Under the pieces are notes generated by a model. That model did no database searches. It was not told where the DNA came from and worked only from the letters and a program-made list of their open reading frames with translations. A DNA stretch of 64,000 nt from Bryopsis sp. KO-2023 (Eukaryota; Chlorophyta; Ulvophyceae; Bryopsidales; Bryopsidaceae): positions 310,001-374,000 of the forward strand of contig BSYQ01000015.1 of the NCBI GenBank assembly GCA_030272585.1, written 5' to 3'. Positions 58,808 through 64,000 of the stretch are shown piece after piece. The position numbers were made by a program, and so were the translations under genes. The stretch's first letter is position 1; the number at the start of each line of letters is the position of its first letter.

Positions 58808-59501
58808 CGCGACAGAACCACCTCTCTAAACCACGTTTCTTATCTTGGGGAGGGGAGGTGTGATGTCGGAGGACGTCAATTTGCTAACTAATTTGCTATT
58901 TTTTTCTTTCTTTTTCTTTTTTACGTGGAGCCTTCGTAATAATGCAGGTTCAACCAAGATGCAGGGTGCTGTCTTCAACGTTTGGTGTATGAAACAAACG
59001 ACACTGGCATGGTCTCTCTCTCTTGACAGAGCCCAGTAATTTCCTGGACACTCTAGAGTCTAGACTGAGTGGTGAGGGGGTGCTTGGTGGGGTGGTTTTT
59101 GTGGGGCTGGGATTCGCCAGGTTACGGGAAAATCCTGTGTGTGTGTGGTTCTAATTGAATGATTGATGATGACATTGCATAAATGTGTGGGTTCGATAAT
59201 GTGAAAATGCAGAGTTACTGCTAGGACCATCCTAATCGGACGATTTACACATTGCCCTTGTGCATGCGACGGTACACTCCCATATCGAAAATCCAACGTG
59301 TTTTTATGTTCATATTCGACCCTCGCCCTCAGATTGTTTACACCAGGAAACGAAATGAGTGTCGATCTCATGCCAGCTTGCAGTACAAGGGAAACTTAAA
59401 GAAAAACGGCACAGGGGTGGATGGTGTCGATTTCTTGGTCTGGTTGGAGCACAACCAGCTTTAAAAAATCATCGCTGGGGATTGGCCTTGCGAGAAATAG
59501 T
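58808..59501. other. Intergenic region between two minus-strand genes
   Basis: It contains the promoter side of the large helical-protein gene and the 3' untranslated region of the MEKHLA gene. No gene was seen. Confidence 0.45.
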
Positions 59502-61032
59502 TCATTTGGTGGATTCTTCATCCACGAATGCCCAGTCCTTCATGTAGACCGCTTGCCCCACCTTTTTGCCTGGAAAATAAGTGTAAACAACATTTTGCAA
59601 AAATGCACATTTTTACATTTCCACTAGCAAGACCACCATCTCTTTCTCTTCTAAAAAACAAGAAAAAAACGATAAATTAGATTAAATAAATCGAAGCACA
59701 AACAAAAAGATAGTCCACTTTTTTTTTTCATCTTCTCAATTTTTTTGGGGGGTGGGGAATGGAGACAATCATTTGCCAGAGATTTCAGTACCTGATTTAT
59801 CCTCCAAAGTGAAGAGAGGTCCATTCCTCAAGTACACTTCCCTGCCCTTGAGTGAGATTCTCGTCACTTCTGCAATGTCCACAAATCCATCCTCACCCGC
59901 TTTTTTCAACAGAGCAAATCGGTCCTGCTGGGCGTCAGCACTGGAGTTGGTGGTCGCTGTGGATTCAGAGCCTGCACTTGCAAAGGAACAACACCATTTG
60001 AATCTATTGATAACGAAACTCAGGGTAGGAGGGTGAGGTTCTCAACATAGTTTGGCTATACCCATAGACGCAACCAGAATTTCAGAAAAGGTGCCAAAAT
60101 AATTTCAGGGGCGACCCATTTCTGTTTTTTTGGAAAAAAACGATTGGGTTCAGGCATGGTGTTGAAGATTTCTAGGTGGTGTTTTTTTGTTCTCGCCGAC
60201 ATTTTCTTGGGGGGTGGGGCAAAAAAATTCTGAAGGGGATCTGCCCCTTTATCTCGTTGCGCCTATGGCTATACACCTATACCCCTGAGAATCGCTTTCG
60301 CCCTGTGTCACCTAAGAATTCATCCCACGAAGCTTCAAATGCTTGCAAGCCCACTTTGTTTCCGTATATGTACACCGGAGGGTCTGCAGCGAAAAAGTTG
60401 TGTGCGTATATTATGCCCTCCACGTTCCACAGCAACTCTCTCGATGTCAAGCTGTCATTTTCATCAACAAGGGGCCTGCCAGTTCACACATCCACCACAG
60501 TTACGTGGGATCCCAATGGGAGGTTCGTACAAAACCCTGTTTATTATCTGTGAGTTGGGTGTGTTGGGTCTTTGAACAATGGGTGTCTTCTAGGGACACA
60601 TGACTGCCACCTCAGAAACTTCCAAAGTATGTGGATGGGTGTAAAACTGGCATTCCTAACATAGAGGTCATGCTTCCAGCCCCCAAAGACTCCTTCAAGT
60701 TGGGACCACATATCTTCACAGACGAAATTTCCAAGTTGATGAAGTTACCGATTGAAGATCCTTCGGTAGTTTGCGATAATCAGATCGGCAACGTTTCCTC
60801 CTTCGCCCGAGAGCCACGGTGAAGGCGAATCGATCGAGTCATCGGGATCGTCCGCAGGTTTTTCAAATCTTGAATCGAGAACGCGACGCAACGGGGTTTG
60901 ATGTCGACGTGGGTTTAGAGAAGGGCGGCGAAGTCGAACCGAAGGGCCAATGGAAAACGTCCGCCCTCGCAAGAAAGCCGCCGCCGCCGCCGCCTCTGTC
61001 GACGTATTGGGAATGTGTTGTTGTGACCGCAT
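59502..61032 (-). CDS. MEKHLA-domain protein with N-terminal targeting-type leader, 231 aa, four exons
   Basis: Exons (minus order): 60749-61032, 60312-60475, 59792-59971, 59502-59569. They sum to 696 bases and all phases agree. Residues 1-95 are rich in Arg, Ser and Ala (AAAAAAFLRGRTFSIGPSVR), as in a plastid or mitochondrial transit peptide, with an acidic spacer. The rest matches the MEKHLA fold, a PAS-like domain named from plant HD-ZIP III proteins: DSLTSRELLWNVEGIIYAHN, PVYIYGNKVGLQAFEASWDE, GFVDIAEVTRISLKGREVYL and FTLEDKSGKKVGQAVYMKDW. The usual DP(I/V)FNYGN core is altered to DPPVYIYGN. Stand-alone MEKHLA proteins occur in cyanobacteria and algae and may sense a small ligand or redox state, but no function is established. 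Confidence 0.85.
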
Positions 61033-61768
61033 GTGGTTTCTGGACTGCCTTCTCCTGTTGTGTGGATAGGACGTCCACTGGATTGGACGTCAAGAAAAAA
61101 AGCACTGGGTTACTGTACTTTTGTGAGCCGACATGTTCAGTCGACTGGGTTCATTGCTTGAAGGTGGACGGGAGGGCCGTGTGTTCAGTGGCCGCTTGCA
61201 GTGTTGAGTTGTTCTACTTTGTTTGCCGATTGGAATCCTCAAGAGGCGGCTGCTTTATTAGTTTTTTTTGGCTGTGCGGTTGAATCATGAAAAACCGATG
61301 GAGCTGTTGTGTGTGCAAGAGAAAAATGAACAAATCAAGCAAGAACATGACAATTCCCTTACAAGAAAAAGAAAAACAAACAAACAAAACAAAACAAAAC
61401 AAGCAACGGAATCGCCACCTTATGTTTCCTGCTGGGGCTGCCAGGAAGAAAATTAGCAAGCATGCATGCCGTATCGCCCAGGAATAGGCACGAAGATGTG
61501 TTGGACACCCAGACATTGGCAGTTGCTTGGAAATCGACAAGAATGACCCTCCCTGAAATTCGGCCCTCATAGACCACTCCAGGAGCAAAAAGCACCACGT
61601 TACGTTTTGTAGTAAGAATATCGTCCTCACGGAGGAAGGTTCCTGTCCTTCGTTGACGAAAAAGCCAGCCAGAGTCGTTCGCGTTGGCACCTTCTAGCCC
61701 CCCTCTGCAACCGGAGCCATCCACCACAGAAACATCCGAGGGAGGCTTTCACGGGGGCAGGCGTCAAG
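61033..61768. promoter_or_regulatory. Divergent intergenic region, MEKHLA / GBF1
   Basis: The start codons are 736 bp apart on opposite strands. The region contains A-rich (AAACA)n-type sequence at about 61370-61400. A shared promoter is possible; no specific element is claimed. Confidence 0.4.
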
Positions 61769-63621
61769 ATGGAGATGTCCGACGTTCAATGTTCTTTGAT
61801 ACTCAGCAACGAAATAGCCACGGTGGCCACCGCTTTGAGGCAAAACGCGAAATGGGCCTTCGTTGGGGTTCGCTACGACGACGAGGACCAATTGGACGAC
61901 CCCCTGTTGGAAGAGTTTCTTGCATTGAGGCAAAAGGTGTTGTACTGGGGAGAGTGGGAGTTGGTGGACCCGTTGGAATACTTGGCCCCGTTTTTGGATG
62001 CGGTCAAGTCGCAAGAAGTTAGTGGGCCGATCACGGGGACCGCCCTCGCATCCCTGTGGAAGTTGCTGACGTCGAACGTGATCTCGCCCTCGACGATCAA
62101 CGCCGCTGAGGCCGTGCGGAGGATAGTCAGCGCGGTGCAGGACTGCAGGTTCGAAACCACGGGGCACTTCGAAGACGAGGCGGTTCTGATGCGAATCGTC
62201 CAAGTTTTGGTGGCGTGCGTGCGGTCCGACGTGGGGTTGTTGCTCTCGGCGAGCGACGTTCAAGAGATCTTTTTCGCGATGCTGCAGTGGTGTGAAGTGG
62301 GTTCAGGCACGTCGGGATCAGAGCCGTCCCGAGTGTTCGCGCAGTCTGCCCGACACATGCTGGGGGAATTGATTTCCGGTCTGTTCGCGCGTCTGAGGAT
62401 GTGCAGGGTTCCGGACTTGGGCGTGTTTGGAGGGCGACCAGGAAACCGGAATCCCTTAAGCCGGTCGCGGTCGGGGCAGAGCTTGTCTCACGGTGGGGCC
62501 AGCATGAGCCCGACCCTGTCATTCTCCCTGTCGGAACCGGGCAGGGCCTCCCCTCACCCCATGCTCGTGTGTGGGATTGACCCTTTACGGGAGATGTTTC
62601 TCTATTTCGTTGCCCTGGCCACGTCCGAGTCTAAATCCGCCAGCGTGGACGACAACGTCCTTTTCGCGCTGCGCATGATTCACACAGCGGTGGTGAGCGC
62701 AGGGGAGGCCATTGCCGAACACAGGAGCCTGCTGTCTTTAATCAGGACCCAGCTGTTCGTGGCGTTGAACCAGGCGTTAACGAGGCCACCCCAGTCGATT
62801 CACGCCGCGGTGTTCCAGGTGGTGCTGGCCATGTACAAGCTCTTCGGCGACAAACTCATCCTGCAAATCGAATGCTTCTTCCAGACCTCTCTGCTGAGGC
62901 TTTGCGAAGGGAAGGGATGCTATACTCAAGAACACCAGGAGGTGGCCCTGGAAGCTCTGCTAGATTTCTGTGGGCACCCCGACTTCTTGAGGGACATGTA
63001 TTTGAATCTGGACTGCCGCATCGAACGGACCAATCTCTTTGAGGACATTTGCGCATTGCTGTCCAAAATGGCTTTCCCTGTGAAAGCCCCACTGGGTGCT
63101 CCCCACATGATCTCTCTGGAAGGGTTGCTGGCAATGCTTTTCACACTGTCTGCGGGTTGCAGCAGCGATGGGCTGACTGTGAAAACCCCACCGGACCCCA
63201 AGGCTGAAATGACGGAATACGCAGACATTTGGGGGGATATCCTTCTGGGCCAAGCCCCGAAATTGGAAGGATTACTGGATGATTCAACTGATCAAAGCGG
63301 GGCCTCCGATTACGAGGACAATTCAGACCCCATCGTTCGAACGGTCCGGTTGGAGAAAATGATAAAGCAGAGGGTTTCGGTGGCTGCCGATCATTTCAAC
63401 CGGGATTTCAAGAAAGGGTTCCAGTTCATGCAAGCTTTGCATTTGCTGCCCAAAGACAATGACGCTCGATGCATCGCAAACTTTCTGAGGGTGTGTCCGT
63501 TGTTGGACAAAGAAATGGCAGGGGATTTGCTGGGGGAGAGGGACGATTTCTACAAGCAAATATTGCAAACATTCACAGAGAGCTTTAACTTCGCTGATCT
63601 TTCAATCGACATGGCTTTGAG
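61769..63621 (+). CDS. GBF1: GBF1/GNOM-type ARF guanine-nucleotide exchange factor, first exon (gene continues beyond window)
   Basis: A single 1853-base exon encodes 617 residues and ends AG|GTATGT in phase 2. The N-terminal DCB domain matches GBF1/GNOM (ILSNEIATVATALRQNAKW, LLEEFLALRQKV, YLAPFLDAVKSQEVSGPITG, MRIVQVLVACVRSDVG). A HUS domain follows (about 280-470). The Sec7 catalytic domain begins near residue 530 (RVSVAADHFNRDFKKGFQFM...VCPLLDKEMAGDLLGERDDFYKQILQTF...FNFADLSIDMALR). The catalytic glutamate region, expected a little beyond the early helices, and the rest of the Sec7 and C-terminal HDS domains must lie in exons past 64000. The enzyme would activate ARF GTPases for Golgi and ER vesicle traffic. 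The start at 61769 has a second in-frame ATG two codons later. Confidence 0.93.
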
Positions 63622-64000
63622 GTATGTAATGACCGTGTTTGTGTGTACAGAAATTTACTTGAGAAATTTACCTGCTCCTTTTTTGGACAATTACTTCTAG
63701 GAAAGCTCTGTGGTTGGCATAACTCGCTGTACTGAATGGATATCCTGGAAAAAGCCATCATGGCCGCAATGAAAAAATTTCCAAAGGAAAATTAATGAAA
63801 AAGAACACAAACGGTGAATATAGCCAAAAATACAACAGTTTCATGAAGTCTCGAGGTTTGCATTTCACTGTATGTTTTTATTTTGGAAATCATCGTTGCT
63901 TTAAACCTTAGCAAAGCATGCCTGCTGCACTGCTTTTCTTCTTTTTTTTTTTTTTTTTTTTTGGGGGGGGGAGGATATCATTCCGATGAATCTAACTTAT
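63622..64000 (+). other. First intron of the GBF1 gene (incomplete)
   Basis: After the donor at 63622 no acceptor followed by the expected Sec7 continuation could be found before the window ends. The stretch includes a T-run followed by a G-run near 63940-63970. Confidence 0.6.

Noticed and set aside
1..64000. CRISPR arrays, operons or bacterial promoters
   Set aside because: The sequence is intron-rich eukaryotic DNA; none of the repeats has a CRISPR-like repeat-spacer layout.

Overview
This is eukaryotic nuclear DNA. The genes are broken by many short GT-AG introns, mostly about 60-500 bases, and exon phases could be followed across nearly every junction. The first 11.5 kb is repeat-rich. 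The gene mix points to an alga or another plastid-related protist, but the species cannot be fixed from sequence alone: a plant-type ceramide synthase, a MEKHLA-domain protein with an organelle-type leader, an F-box/LRR protein, an RtcB RNA ligase (absent from land plants as far as I know), a chromodomain Ty3 retrotransposon and a Stowaway-like MITE.

Layout. 1-7185: most of a Ty3/gypsy chromovirus (gag end, pol, two extra 3' ORFs, long 3' untranslated region, probable 3' LTR). 7200-10700: repeats, namely TTACGG-type simple repeats around a degenerate tRNA-Cys-like sequence, about 26 copies of an 81-bp minisatellite, and degenerate 116-121 bp duplications. 10810-11497: a 5'-truncated LINE with a 13-bp target-site duplication.

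From 12.9 kb genes dominate. In order: F-box/LRR protein (-), LAG1/LOH ceramide synthase (-), a 300-aa single-membrane-segment protein of unknown function (-), a seven-bladed RCC1 protein (-), mitochondrial ribosomal protein uL11m (+), a secreted cysteine-rich protein (+), TatD nuclease (+), RtcB ligase (-), a VASt-membrane-DysF protein (+), a roughly 1650-aa helical protein of unknown function (-), a MEKHLA protein (-), and the first exon of a GBF1/GNOM-type ARF-GEF (+) that leaves the window. Two pairs are divergent over short spacers (RCC1/uL11m, MEKHLA/GBF1), and TatD/RtcB and VASt-DysF/helical protein converge.

The genes are mostly unrelated housekeeping functions, as expected in a eukaryotic genome. 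Several concern membranes and lipids (ceramide synthase, VASt-DysF, ARF-GEF), but nothing shows they are co-regulated. For nine multi-exon genes the summed exon lengths are divisible by three and end at a stop codon, which supports the models. The least certain pieces are two junctions in the large helical-protein gene (near 57.9 kb and 55.2 kb), the LTR end, and a possible small gene opposite the TatD start.
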